Program-made: the position numbers and the translations under genes
Notes under the pieces: generated by a model
The model's input: only the letters and a program-made list of their open reading frames with translations
Databases searched by the model: none
What the model was told of the DNA's origin: nothing
From: a virus
DNA: 64,000 nt
Direction: 5' to 3' (one strand)
IMG/VR virus record: IMGVR_UViG_3300046542_000227
Location: 1 to 64,000 of that record
Shown here: positions 36,148 to 44,683 of the stretch, piece by piece
Layout: the number at the start of each line of letters is the position of its first letter
How positions within the stretch are numbered: the first letter of the stretch is position 1

Positions 36148-36552
36148 CTATCCCTTACATCCGGAAAGATGAGTCCGGTGAGCCTTATCCAAAACAGAGC
36201 GCTCATTCTTTAGCACGGCGCGTAGTTTTTTGATATAGCTGGCGATGGCCTCTTCCAACTTGGTTTCACCCAAGGCGGAGAAATCAGGCTGCACAGGTAC
36301 GGCTTCGCGTGTGGGGATCACAAATGGAGAGCATCCAGTTTGAACAGGAACCTGTTCTTTTTTTACTTCGGTGTGATGATGACGAAGAATCCGAAGTGGC
36401 TGCGGTGTGTCCTTTTCCACAGTTGTAGACGTAGTCTGGGTAGACTGAGTTTCTGTGGTGTATTGGTAGACAGTGAATTGTCTAGCATCAACCACCACAC
36501 ACCCCGGTAAGGCACCGAGGCAGAGGCCAATGGCCAACTTGGCAAGGCGCAT
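36148..36552 (-). CDS. Second lipoprotein, possible outer spanin-like protein
   Basis: This 134-residue protein starts with a short signal and the lipobox ALPGC (MRLAKLAIGLCLGALPGC), so Cys18 is the likely lipidated residue. The mature part is Thr/Gln-rich (TTETQSTQTTSTTVE), then basic and helical with AIASYIKKLRAVLKNE. It lies three bases after a small membrane-protein gene. The pair resembles a non-overlapping inner/outer spanin set. A full spanin pair already lies at 12211-12970, so this pair may act elsewhere, for example in superinfection exclusion. AAGGA is well placed. Confidence 0.6.
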   Translation of the reverse strand: MRLAKLAIGLCLGALPGCVVVDARQFTVYQYTTETQSTQTTSTTVEKDTPQPLRILRHHHTEVKKEQVPVQTGCSPFVIPTREAVPVQPDFSALGETKLEEAIASYIKKLRAVLKNERSVLDKAHRTHLSGCKG

Positions 36553-36555
36553 TTG

Positions 36556-36849
36556 TTATTCCTTCAGGAGATCATTTAAGCGACTGGTTTCGAATGGCGA
36601 TGTACAGGTAACAGCCACGTTCGCCGGATCGACCTTTCTTGCTGCTTGCTCTTTTAGTTCCGACACCCGCATCGTTGAGATAGCCAGCGCCCACACCAGT
36701 AACAGGATGAGACCCAGCATACCCGTGAAGTGTTTATTCTCACGGATCACTTCAATGACAGTACGGTCCTTGAAAATTGCAGACCTGAGATAAGGCCACA
36801 AGAGGCGAAGTGCTTTGAAGAGTAATCGACCTAGATTTAAGTACGACAT
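36556..36849 (-). CDS. Small membrane protein paired with the lipoprotein
   Basis: The ATG at 36849 (GAGG eight bases upstream) gives 97 residues; longer frames lack a ribosome site. A basic amphipathic start (LLFKALRLLWPYLRSAIFKD) precedes one transmembrane helix at about 43-61 (GMLGLILLLVWALAISTM) and a short polar C-terminus with one Cys. It lies directly upstream of the lipoprotein gene. Topology and pairing fit an inner spanin, but the periplasmic part (about 35 residues) is far too short to cross the periplasm. Confidence 0.55.
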   Translation of the reverse strand: MSYLNLGRLLFKALRLLWPYLRSAIFKDRTVIEVIRENKHFTGMLGLILLLVWALAISTMRVSELKEQAARKVDPANVAVTCTSPFETSRLNDLLKE

Positions 36850-36966
36850 TATTGCCTCTTTGTTGTTAAGCCTGAGACAATACCTACCGTCGACCTCACA
36901 CAAAAGCCTTCACGATTAGGGTAGATATCCCATTGTTGTGTTTAGTTCATTGGCGTTCTTTTCAAT

Positions 36967-36972
36967 TATAAT
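36967..36972 (+). promoter_or_regulatory. Candidate -10 element
   Basis: TATAAT lies about 45 bases before the ATG at 37018 in an AT-rich gap between divergent genes. No good -35 is present. Confidence 0.3.
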
Positions 36973-37017
36973 AGTGCTCCATGCATGTTGTCAAATAAAA
37001 TGTGGTTGATTTTATAG

Positions 37018-38361
37018 ATGGAACCACTCTACACCACAGTTGAGGTATCACCTTACATGTACATCTTAAAGGGTTTTTTCACCCACGACAGTTTGAAGCT
37101 GAATCAGCTGAACAAAGTGGCGCTGTTTGGTGAACTCTCCGAAAACAGCAAGAGCTACGCCAAAGACAAACTGGAGTACAGCAACGGTACGCAAACTTCG
37201 TTGGTTGTCTTCCATACCTTTAAGGACTCCGTGCGTATCGAAGTCCCGGTAACAGTCGGTAACAACGCACTGGCTATCGGTAGCTGGATCCTCGCCCGTG
37301 CTCTGGCAGGCCAGATCGGTGCTGACGCTTTCACTCTGCGTCAACAGCTGAACGCTGAATTCGCCACCAAGTCGACCGGCTTCCAGACGGGTGCTGTGTT
37401 GTTGGACGTGGGCGGCATGCGTATGCCGGAGTGGATCTCCTACACCGACATCACCACCGCTGAGCCTACCACTGTTACAGTGTGGCTCTCCGACGAATCC
37501 TTCGCCAACCAATACGACGAGTTCAGCATTGAAGTTGTGGCACCGATTCTGCCATTGAACGACTTCTTCAAAGACCCGCTGGTGGTTAAGCAGAAACTCG
37601 CCGCTTATGACCTCGTCACCAAAACCGACGAAGTCCAGGCCAAGCGTGGTGAATATCCTTTCACCATGATCAAGACCTTCCGCTACGACTACAACAATCC
37701 AGCGAACCTGTCCGACAAAACACCGTCGTACTGGACCGTGATCATCTACGGCCAAGCGGGTAACAACCCTGACTTGATCCGTGAAGCGATCGTTAAGGAA
37801 GTGTTGGCGAACTCGACACACACGCAAACCGAGTGGGCAGTGATCTTGCCTGATCTGTTTCGTACCACCGAGTTCATCTTCACTCCGTTCTGGACTTCTT
37901 ACTCGATCCCCAACCATGAGTTCCAAGCGGGTATCTACAGCCCTACCGTAGACCCTCGTGAACGTAACGCACTGATCAAGCGTACTGCGCGTGGCTCTGG
38001 CTACACCGCCGTATACGTCGACAACCGTTACGAACTCACCGCCAACATCTATAAGTCGTTGGCCATGGCTGTGCTGGGTAACCCGGACAACCGTGATGGT
38101 GTGACACAGTTCTCGGACAAATGGCCGCAGTACATGATCGCCACCAACAACACCCCTGACTTCAACCGCATGGATCCAGACACCGCTGAATTCAGCAACT
38201 TGCTGAGCCGTCTGATCGTTGCTGCTGAAACCATGACCATGTTCACTTCGGTGCCTGTGGGTCTGTCGCGTATTCTGCGCGATGGCATCGTGTATGCCTC
38301 GGGTTACTACAAGAACATCAACTACCTCGTGGTTGCGAAACCTACGGTAGAATCCCTGTAA
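37018..38361 (+). CDS. Unknown virion-like protein
   Basis: This 447-residue protein starts MEPLYTTVEVSPYMYILKGFF and has mixed alpha/beta composition with many aromatic and Asn/Thr residues. No catalytic or membrane motif is seen. The middle includes SYWTVIIYGQAGNNPDLIREA and the end has LLSRLIVAAETMTMFTSVP. It is the first of four plus-strand genes of similar style ending in a clearly helical pair of possible internal virion proteins. There is no clear ribosome site in front of the ATG (TTTTATAG); an internal ATG could be used. A structural role is inferred from context. Confidence 0.6.
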   Translation: MEPLYTTVEVSPYMYILKGFFTHDSLKLNQLNKVALFGELSENSKSYAKDKLEYSNGTQTSLVVFHTFKDSVRIEVPVTVGNNALAIGSWILARALAGQIGADAFTLRQQLNAEFATKSTGFQTGAVLLDVGGMRMPEWISYTDITTAEPTTVTVWLSDESFANQYDEFSIEVVAPILPLNDFFKDPLVVKQKLAAYDLVTKTDEVQAKRGEYPFTMIKTFRYDYNNPANLSDKTPSYWTVIIYGQAGNNPDLIREAIVKEVLANSTHTQTEWAVILPDLFRTTEFIFTPFWTSYSIPNHEFQAGIYSPTVDPRERNALIKRTARGSGYTAVYVDNRYELTANIYKSLAMAVLGNPDNRDGVTQFSDKWPQYMIATNNTPDFNRMDPDTAEFSNLLSRLIVAAETMTMFTSVPVGLSRILRDGIVYASGYYKNINYLVVAKPTVESL

Positions 38362-38371
38362 CGGCATAACT

Positions 38372-38393
38372 GGGGAGGGCGACCTCCCCTTTT
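38372..38393 (+). terminator. Terminator with CATAA/TATG flanks
   Basis: Stem GGGGAGG/CCTCCCC with a GCGA loop, followed by TTTT and then TATGTTTGC. The left flank is ACGGCATAA. Confidence 0.8.
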
Positions 38394-38410
38394 ATGTTTG
38401 CGAGGCGCTT

Positions 38411-40114
38411 ATGTTAGACATTGATATTCCGCTGGCGTCCAACACCAAGACGGCCAACACGTACACGCTTCTGTTTAATCGGATCGCTACACTGCATCCG
38501 ACGCTTGGGGTAACCCAAGCCACGCACTTCGTTAAGACCATCAAACAAATGCCAACGCGTTATCGGCCATGGCAATCGATTGCTATTATAGGCAAGCGCG
38601 ACGATCCGAATTGGGAACAACAATTTCGTTATGACCGCTATCCAATCTCCCGCTACATCAGTAACCCTGTGTTTACCGACGCTGAGTTGCCCGTGGTGGC
38701 GGAACTGGATGAGCTTGGTATGTTGGCGTACCTGACCAACAAGTTCAACATGGGTATCAACCAACGTGACTTCGCTGTGCGTCCGGCTGGGATTCAATAC
38801 ACCGGTGGACGTGTGCGTCCTAACTGGCGTCTGTTCAGTTTGCCCGAATCCCCATTCTGGTATAACGACCAAGTGCTGTGGCTGCACAAACCCGGTGAGC
38901 CTGAAGACCCGACTGTTCCAGAGATCCCTACTGGACTGACGGTCTTTACTGAATGGTTGCCTCCATTCACCAACCCACATGCTAACCTGATTGCGGACGA
39001 AACCAAGACCTATACCGAGTTCTACTTTAAGGCTAACGGTTTATTCGCTAGTCCGAAGACCGTGCTCGATGCCTTTATCTCCGGCGGCTTTCTGGTGAAC
39101 CGTGCTGGGTCTGCTGCTATCGCCCCACATGTGCCGGTGAGTACCGGTACAGGTATTGCCTCCAACGTCCCGGTTGATTACACCAACGATGCTGTGTTGT
39201 CCCAGTATGACTTGGTGAACCAAGGGGATATCAATGGTACCGTTGCCATTACCACTGACGTGTTCAAGCTCCGTGAAGGCTTCTATGTAGCATGGAGTAC
39301 TTGGAACGATGCCACGCCAATCGCAGGTCCTGCTGACTTCGAAAGTGCTGTGCCACGCACTGCAGACTTCTTCGGTTCATTGCCGGTTATTGTGAGCCGG
39401 TTGCCTTACGCCATGGAGGCGGGCTTCCGTCCTGCTGCTGATGTACCGGGTGGGAGCAAGTGGGTAGACAACATGGGCTTGCCTGGTGCAATCACCTGTA
39501 AGTTTACCACTGAACAACCTAACCTCGTTTTCACTGGCCCGATAGCTGGCTTTACCGGGATCGTTAAACGCGGTAACTATGGTAAGCGGGTTTCGGATCT
39601 GAAGCTTGAAGATATCCGTTGTGGCGTGATCTACCGTAACGGTAAAGGTCAGGTGGTGATCAATGGTAATGTCGTCCTAGAACGCACAGCAGCTTTCGGC
39701 AGTGACCTGTATCTGGAAGCAGCGTTTGAGTTCACCACTCGGGGTAGTGATGGGGCCTCCTATATCGGCGTGTCTGGTATGCAGGCGGCTTTGGCTGCTG
39801 GTAAGATCAGTGCTCCCTTTAAAGGCATCCGGGCTAAGTGTACGACGGCTGATATCCACATGGGTGGGGCTAGCACGTACAAGGCTATTAAGGCGGGTGC
39901 TTTCGTTACCAGAACTCGTACCAGTAGTAGTGCGGCTACTGATGTAGCTGATGCTACCCAAAACCTCACTTACGACTTCTCGTTAGGCGACAGTGTGTTC
40001 TACTCCGTCAGTGATTGCACTTGTACGTCGACCCAATACGGCGTGCGGTCATCGATCGAGTCGTATGAGAAGTACGATAATGAACTCTTGGTCACTCGTG
40101 TAATTACACCGTGA
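38411..40114 (+). CDS. Unknown virion-like protein
   Basis: This 567-residue protein is beta-rich in its second half (SYIGVSGMQAALAAGKISAPFK) and Ser/Thr-rich near its end. The first 130 residues are helical and include LVTNKFNMGINQRDFAV-type sequence, faintly similar to NRKFNMHLNHDDVEV in the gene at 11197. A VPEIPTGLTVFTEWLPPFTN segment and a C-terminal DCTCTSTQYGVRSS follow. The pattern suggests a tail or baseplate protein. GAGG lies before the ATG, just after a terminator with a TATG flank. No family is recognised. Confidence 0.6.
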   Translation: MLDIDIPLASNTKTANTYTLLFNRIATLHPTLGVTQATHFVKTIKQMPTRYRPWQSIAIIGKRDDPNWEQQFRYDRYPISRYISNPVFTDAELPVVAELDELGMLAYLTNKFNMGINQRDFAVRPAGIQYTGGRVRPNWRLFSLPESPFWYNDQVLWLHKPGEPEDPTVPEIPTGLTVFTEWLPPFTNPHANLIADETKTYTEFYFKANGLFASPKTVLDAFISGGFLVNRAGSAAIAPHVPVSTGTGIASNVPVDYTNDAVLSQYDLVNQGDINGTVAITTDVFKLREGFYVAWSTWNDATPIAGPADFESAVPRTADFFGSLPVIVSRLPYAMEAGFRPAADVPGGSKWVDNMGLPGAITCKFTTEQPNLVFTGPIAGFTGIVKRGNYGKRVSDLKLEDIRCGVIYRNGKGQVVINGNVVLERTAAFGSDLYLEAAFEFTTRGSDGASYIGVSGMQAALAAGKISAPFKGIRAKCTTADIHMGGASTYKAIKAGAFVTRTRTSSSAATDVADATQNLTYDFSLGDSVFYSVSDCTCTSTQYGVRSSIESYEKYDNELLVTRVITP

Positions 40115-40154
40115 TTCGTTATTCTTTGATAATACACCCCGAAGGACTTCCCAT

Positions 40155-40769
40155 ATGTCACTGAACGTGCCACCGATGGGTACTCGTGGGCTGTATAGTC
40201 TGAAAGCACCGTTCTCTACGGTTGCTAACCAACTGTACACCTGCACGGCTATCCGTTTCTTCAAGGACATCCAGAACCAAGGCACGGATGTCTTTGCCAA
40301 GTACTACGAACCGAAAGGTCTGAGCCAAGCGGACTACACTCGCGATCTGGCGGCTAACGTCGCCATCGTGTCGTTGACCAGTGAGACCCAGGCTCCGATC
40401 TATATCCCCAGCTCCTACATCTTAAGCTTCCCGGGACTGACCAGCTTTAACTACCAGCAAGTCGTGCTTAGCGCGACACTGGGGGCGCTGCCAGATACCT
40501 TGGACTTGACCTTCCTGAAAACCCAGGTGGCTACGACCATCGCTGCGGTACTCGGGTTCGTCCCAACGATCTATGAGAACGTTGCAGCTTCGACTGGGGT
40601 GATCACACCAGAGCAACACGATGCGCTCGAAGCAGCGCGTCAGGCAGGGGTGACTAACCAAACCACCGACTATGCCCGGTACATTGAGGAACGTGATAAG
40701 CGCATTGTCCTCGAACAAAAACTGGCGGCCTTGGAACAACTGATGATCAGTAAGGGCGTCTTGAACTAA
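40155..40769 (+). CDS. Unknown virion-like protein
   Basis: This 204-residue protein starts MSLNVPPMGTRGLYSLKAPF. A beta region follows to about residue 110 (PIYIPSSYILSFPGLTSFNY). It ends in a helical part with a predicted coiled coil (ARYIEERDKRIVLEQKLAAL). Such a fold suits a small structural component. AAGGA precedes the ATG. It is 40 bases after the preceding virion-like gene and 39 before the next. No family is recognised. Confidence 0.6.
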   Translation: MSLNVPPMGTRGLYSLKAPFSTVANQLYTCTAIRFFKDIQNQGTDVFAKYYEPKGLSQADYTRDLAANVAIVSLTSETQAPIYIPSSYILSFPGLTSFNYQQVVLSATLGALPDTLDLTFLKTQVATTIAAVLGFVPTIYENVAASTGVITPEQHDALEAARQAGVTNQTTDYARYIEERDKRIVLEQKLAALEQLMISKGVLN

Positions 40770-40808
40770 CCAACCATATGTAGTTACCTTCTGCAACTGG
40801 AGTATCCC

Positions 40809-43313
40809 ATGAGTAAAAATCTGGAATGGCTGGAGCGCGTCTCGAAAGAATCTGCTGAGACGGCCAGCATCAAACCTGAAGGCGTGGATCTGAGCGCTGA
40901 CAGTGAAGCTGCCAACATTGTTGGTGGTGACGAAAAGCTGACCAACGAAGGCAAGAGCTCCGCCAACCACAGTGTTGATCTGAAAGACGCTACCGTGCCT
41001 GACGACAACGCTGACGCAGCTGATGCCGATAAGCAAATTGGCGTCAAGGTTTCTGCCGAAGACAATGGCCCGGACTTCAATATCGATCTGAAAACCGGCA
41101 AGCCGTCTGTTGAAGACGAGCAAACTGACGAAGAGAAAGAAGCTGCTGAAGCCGAAGCTGCCGCGGCAGCCGCTGCTGGTGATACCGGTGAAGCTGGCGC
41201 TGAAGGCGTACCGGGTGAGCCAGGTGAAGGTGGCGAAGCTACCGACCCAATCGTTGAAGTGCCGGTTGAAGGCGCTCCGGGCGAAGATGCTCCAGGTGAT
41301 GGCGGCGACGCCGTTGCTCCGACCGAACCAGTAGAAGGCGTTGAACCTGCTGCCGGTGAACCACCTGTTGATGGCGAGCCTCCAGTAGAAGGCACCGAGC
41401 CTGGTGCTGACGACCTCCCTGTTGTTGAAGGCACTGACGCTGTACCGGTTGAAGCCGGTGAGCCTGTGCTGCCAGAAGGTACTGATGGCGTTGCTGGCAC
41501 TGATGCTGTGGCTGAGCTCGAAGGTGGTGATGCTGCCGCTGTCGACCCAACTGCTGATTCGGGCAAGGTCATGATCGCTGTTGATCCGGTCACCGAGATC
41601 AAAGAAGGTCCTGAAGCTGCTGCTGAAGCAGCTGTGGCCGAAGGCGCTACCGAAACCCCACTGACCAACGAAGAACTGCCAGAAGGCACCGAAGCTGTTT
41701 CGCAAGAGGGCTTCTCGGGTGGTCTGGTCGGTTTCCTCGTCGGCGGTATGGGTTGGGCTCCATTCGTGGGTGCCGGCGTAAACGGTGCCGTTAAGGCCAA
41801 GCGTCTGAAGATGCAGCAGGACATCGAAGCGATCTCCAAGCGTATCGCCAAGATCCGTGCCGGTGATATCGAAGACGCCAAGAAGAATGGCATGACCATT
41901 CCGAAAAGCGCTCAAGGTGTGGACTGGATGGAAATCGCCAAGTCCGCGGTCCTGGGTCAGTTCCTCGGCCCGATCTACGGCGCTCGTCAGGGTAACCAGC
42001 TGCAGAACCTGAACAACGAACTCACTGCCAAGCTGAAAGAGTTGGAAAAGGAGATCGAAGCTGCTGGTATCTCCAACGAAGACTTCGAGCTGGCTGATGA
42101 AGCCGAACCTGAAGTTGCCATCGACGACATGGCTGACGACGACATCACCAGCGAGTTCGACGCTGTTGGCGAAGACGTTTCCAGCCTGGGTGAAATGGGC
42201 GCTGCTCTGGAAGAGTACAACTCTATCCTGCGTGCTGAAACCAATGCTGGTCGTCCGTTCAGCCCTGCGCTGGTGCGTGCTATCAAGATCGGTCTGGAAC
42301 ACTACAACGAACCTTTCCTGCTGGAAGGTGCTCCGTCGGTAGAAGACTTCTCCGATAACATCGGCAAGTTCACCGTCAGCAACGAGTTCGCTGAAGGTCT
42401 GGGCGCTAAAGCCAAGGCTGTGGGCGGCGCTATCATCGAGGCCATCAAGAAGCTGATCGCCAAGCTGGCTGACATCGCTGCTGATATGATGCACAACGTC
42501 GGCAAGCTGCAAGAAGCCAACGATGCGCTGGGCAAACAAGTCGCTGCACTGAAGTCTGACGTTAAAGGTCAGATCGATGTTTCCTCGGCTACCCGTTTGC
42601 TCGTGGGTGGTGAGTTCGCTGGTGACAACGCGCAGAACTACGCGCGTGTTCGTCAGTTCTGCGACAAGTTCATGGTTGACTATCCGAAGTTCAACCGTGG
42701 TCTGGCCATGGGCATCATGAAAGTCATCGAAGAGATGCACGCCCAAGGTATGCAGAAGCTTCCGCCTGAAGAGATCGCTAGCGTCTTCGAAAGTCAGTTC
42801 CACCCAGGTATGTTCGGCGTACTGGCGATCGGTAAAGACGATGTTAAAGAGATGGCTGGCTTTGACTCGCTGTTTGCCTCGCCGGTGCTGTTGGGCAACC
42901 GTCGTATGGTGGTGGGCAAGTCTGAGATGGCCAGCAAGAACGGCATCGCAGCACTGTCCAGCTGCTGGAAGGTTTCGCTGGTTGCAGGCGCTGTCGGTGC
43001 AAACCCAGCTCTGTCGGTAGCGCTGCCTGATCCACAGCAACTGCGCAACATCGTCAAAGAACTGGATGCGCTGGTTAAGGCTATCCCGAACTACGCCGGT
43101 GCGGCCAAGAAAATGGCCAGCGATCAGAACCTGTTGAAGGTCTACACCCATCCGTGGGTTTCCGGTGAACTGCAACACGCAGCCTCCGGTCTGGTAGCTT
43201 CGATGACTACACCTACTGGCCACCTGGTCGGTTACGTGGCTAACCTCGTTAAAGTCGGTCAAGCATTCGTAGCGAGCTGCGTAGCTCAACACAGCGCTGG
43301 CGCCAAGGCGTAA
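40809..43313 (+). CDS. Large protein with 300-residue acidic leader, possible internal head protein
   Basis: Of 834 residues, the first 300 are extremely acidic and Glu/Pro/Gly/Val-rich (repeated VEGxEPxxGEPP and EGTDAV units). The leader ends at VSQE, where a Gly-rich hydrophobic run begins (SGGLVGFLVGGMGWAPF). phiKZ-like prohead proteases are reported to cut after S/A/G-x-E, so cleavage after Glu300 is plausible. The remainder is helical (ELTAKLKELEKEIEAAGIS) and its last 400 residues align by eye with the next gene product. This looks like a processed internal capsid protein. GGAG precedes the ATG and a terminator follows. Confidence 0.65.
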   Translation: MSKNLEWLERVSKESAETASIKPEGVDLSADSEAANIVGGDEKLTNEGKSSANHSVDLKDATVPDDNADAADADKQIGVKVSAEDNGPDFNIDLKTGKPSVEDEQTDEEKEAAEAEAAAAAAAGDTGEAGAEGVPGEPGEGGEATDPIVEVPVEGAPGEDAPGDGGDAVAPTEPVEGVEPAAGEPPVDGEPPVEGTEPGADDLPVVEGTDAVPVEAGEPVLPEGTDGVAGTDAVAELEGGDAAAVDPTADSGKVMIAVDPVTEIKEGPEAAAEAAVAEGATETPLTNEELPEGTEAVSQEGFSGGLVGFLVGGMGWAPFVGAGVNGAVKAKRLKMQQDIEAISKRIAKIRAGDIEDAKKNGMTIPKSAQGVDWMEIAKSAVLGQFLGPIYGARQGNQLQNLNNELTAKLKELEKEIEAAGISNEDFELADEAEPEVAIDDMADDDITSEFDAVGEDVSSLGEMGAALEEYNSILRAETNAGRPFSPALVRAIKIGLEHYNEPFLLEGAPSVEDFSDNIGKFTVSNEFAEGLGAKAKAVGGAIIEAIKKLIAKLADIAADMMHNVGKLQEANDALGKQVAALKSDVKGQIDVSSATRLLVGGEFAGDNAQNYARVRQFCDKFMVDYPKFNRGLAMGIMKVIEEMHAQGMQKLPPEEIASVFESQFHPGMFGVLAIGKDDVKEMAGFDSLFASPVLLGNRRMVVGKSEMASKNGIAALSSCWKVSLVAGAVGANPALSVALPDPQQLRNIVKELDALVKAIPNYAGAAKKMASDQNLLKVYTHPWVSGELQHAASGLVASMTTPTGHLVGYVANLVKVGQAFVASCVAQHSAGAKA

Positions 43314-43320
43314 CTTGTTG

Positions 43321-43351
43321 AGGGTGGGCAACCACCCTCTTCTATTTCTTT
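43321..43351 (+). terminator. Rho-independent terminator
   Basis: Stem AGGGTGG/CCACCCT with a GCAA loop, followed by CTTCTATTTCTTTT. It lacks the CATAA/TATG flanks. Confidence 0.85.
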
Positions 43352-43361
43352 TGAGGTTGAC

Positions 43362-44555
43362 ATGAGCGTAGCTGAATTTAATCAGGTTCGCCGTGACGTC
43401 GATCACATGCACAAACTCTCCTGTGCACTGGAAGCCTATCAGGAACTGCTCGGTGGCAAAGATATCGCCGCCGGTAGTGCTGAAGGACGTGCCATCAGTC
43501 TTGGGTTGGAATCTATCGACCCGAGTATTGACTTGAAGGAAGGTTCTTTCATCACGATGCGCGTAATCAAGGAAGGCATCATCAAGGTGGCTAAGGCTAC
43601 CCGTGAAGTCGTCCGGTTGCTGTTCGAGGTGTTGGGTAACCTGTACGTCAAGTTCACAGGCAGTTTGGGTCGGGTTCGTGGTCACCAGAAAAACGTTGCC
43701 AAGCGACTAGGTCGTCTGGGTAGCCGTGTGTCCTACAAACAAATGGAAATCTCTGGCATCAACCGGCTGTCGGTAAACGGTACCTTCGTAGGTGACGATC
43801 CGAACACGCTGGTCGGTATCCGTGCGGTTTCCGAATTCCTGCTCAATCAACACCCGGCGATGGTTGTGAAGGTTGCACGTCTGTGCAGTCGTCGCTTCTT
43901 GGATCTGGTCGACAACGGAAGCGGCTCCGATGCACAAGCTACGGCTCGTGCTGGGATGACTGTGTTCCTGCAGGTAATGCAGACGGCGATGAAACCTATC
44001 GTCGGTGAGCAGCCTGTTAAGAACGGCGAGCTACCACAGTCGTTTGAGGCAGGGCGTTACAACCGCAGTGCAGTGATGCCGGGTAACTGGGCATTGGTCT
44101 ACACTGCAGTGGCTGATCAACTACGTGAAGCCAGCAGCATCAACATCAACACGTACGGTAATGTGATCAAGCAAGCTTTCAAGATTGACTTCTTGGAGCT
44201 GACCATGAACACCGCTGACCGTGCGGCACGTACTGTCGACGTACCCTCGATTCAAACCTTGGGTCAGTTGGTAGACGGGATCTCTAAGGTCCTTGACGTT
44301 GCTGAGAAGGCCGAGACTGGTCGTCGTGACTTTGCTACAGTGAAGGTCGTGGTGGATGATGCTATCCGTCAAGTGATGGACCTGCCGACGAATGACGGTA
44401 AGTTGAACGGTACTGTGATCCAGATGTTGGGTGCACTGTCGGAAACGATGGCGGCTCCAATGGGTAACTTCACTCACTGGGTTGCGGTAACACTGAACAT
44501 CTACCTGAACTACATCGATCATTGCATCAAGCATTACGAAGTAGAAGGCGTCTGA
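43362..44555 (+). CDS. Paralogue of the preceding internal-head-like protein
   Basis: This 397-residue helical protein aligns with the last 400 residues of its upstream neighbour. ALEAYQELLGG parallels ALEEYNSILRA, and NRLSVNGTFVGDDPNTLV parallels TRLLVGGEFAGDNAQNYA. The C-terminal HWVAVTLNIYLNYIDHC parallels GYVANLVKVGQAFVASC. It lacks the acidic leader. Duplicated internal proteins processed by the prohead protease are typical of phiKZ-like heads. TGAGG precedes the ATG. A flanked terminator follows. The assignment as head protein is inferred. Confidence 0.65.
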   Translation: MSVAEFNQVRRDVDHMHKLSCALEAYQELLGGKDIAAGSAEGRAISLGLESIDPSIDLKEGSFITMRVIKEGIIKVAKATREVVRLLFEVLGNLYVKFTGSLGRVRGHQKNVAKRLGRLGSRVSYKQMEISGINRLSVNGTFVGDDPNTLVGIRAVSEFLLNQHPAMVVKVARLCSRRFLDLVDNGSGSDAQATARAGMTVFLQVMQTAMKPIVGEQPVKNGELPQSFEAGRYNRSAVMPGNWALVYTAVADQLREASSININTYGNVIKQAFKIDFLELTMNTADRAARTVDVPSIQTLGQLVDGISKVLDVAEKAETGRRDFATVKVVVDDAIRQVMDLPTNDGKLNGTVIQMLGALSETMAAPMGNFTHWVAVTLNIYLNYIDHCIKHYEVEGV

Positions 44556-44560
44556 CATAC

Positions 44561-44586
44561 GGCCCTCCCCTAGCGGGAGGGCTTTA
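44561..44586 (+). terminator. Terminator with CATA/TATG flanks
   Basis: Stem GCCCTCCC/GGGAGGGC around CTAGC, preceded by GACATACG and followed by TTTATGCCG. Confidence 0.85.
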
Positions 44587-44683
44587 TGCCGAGAAATACC
44601 GAAGTATGTAATCTAGTGCTGGGCATTCCAGCCTGTCTCGCATTGAGACGTCAACCAATATACCCACAAAGGGACTTACCACA

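Noticed and set aside
36148-36849. Toxin-antitoxin pair
   Set aside because: Lipobox and membrane helix suggest an envelope pair, and no toxin fold or operator is visible.
40422-43685. Long open frame on the minus strand (1087 codons)
   Set aside because: It runs antisense across the plus-strand head-like genes, has no ribosome site, and has Phe/Ser/Gly composition typical of a reverse shadow of acidic Ala/Glu codons.
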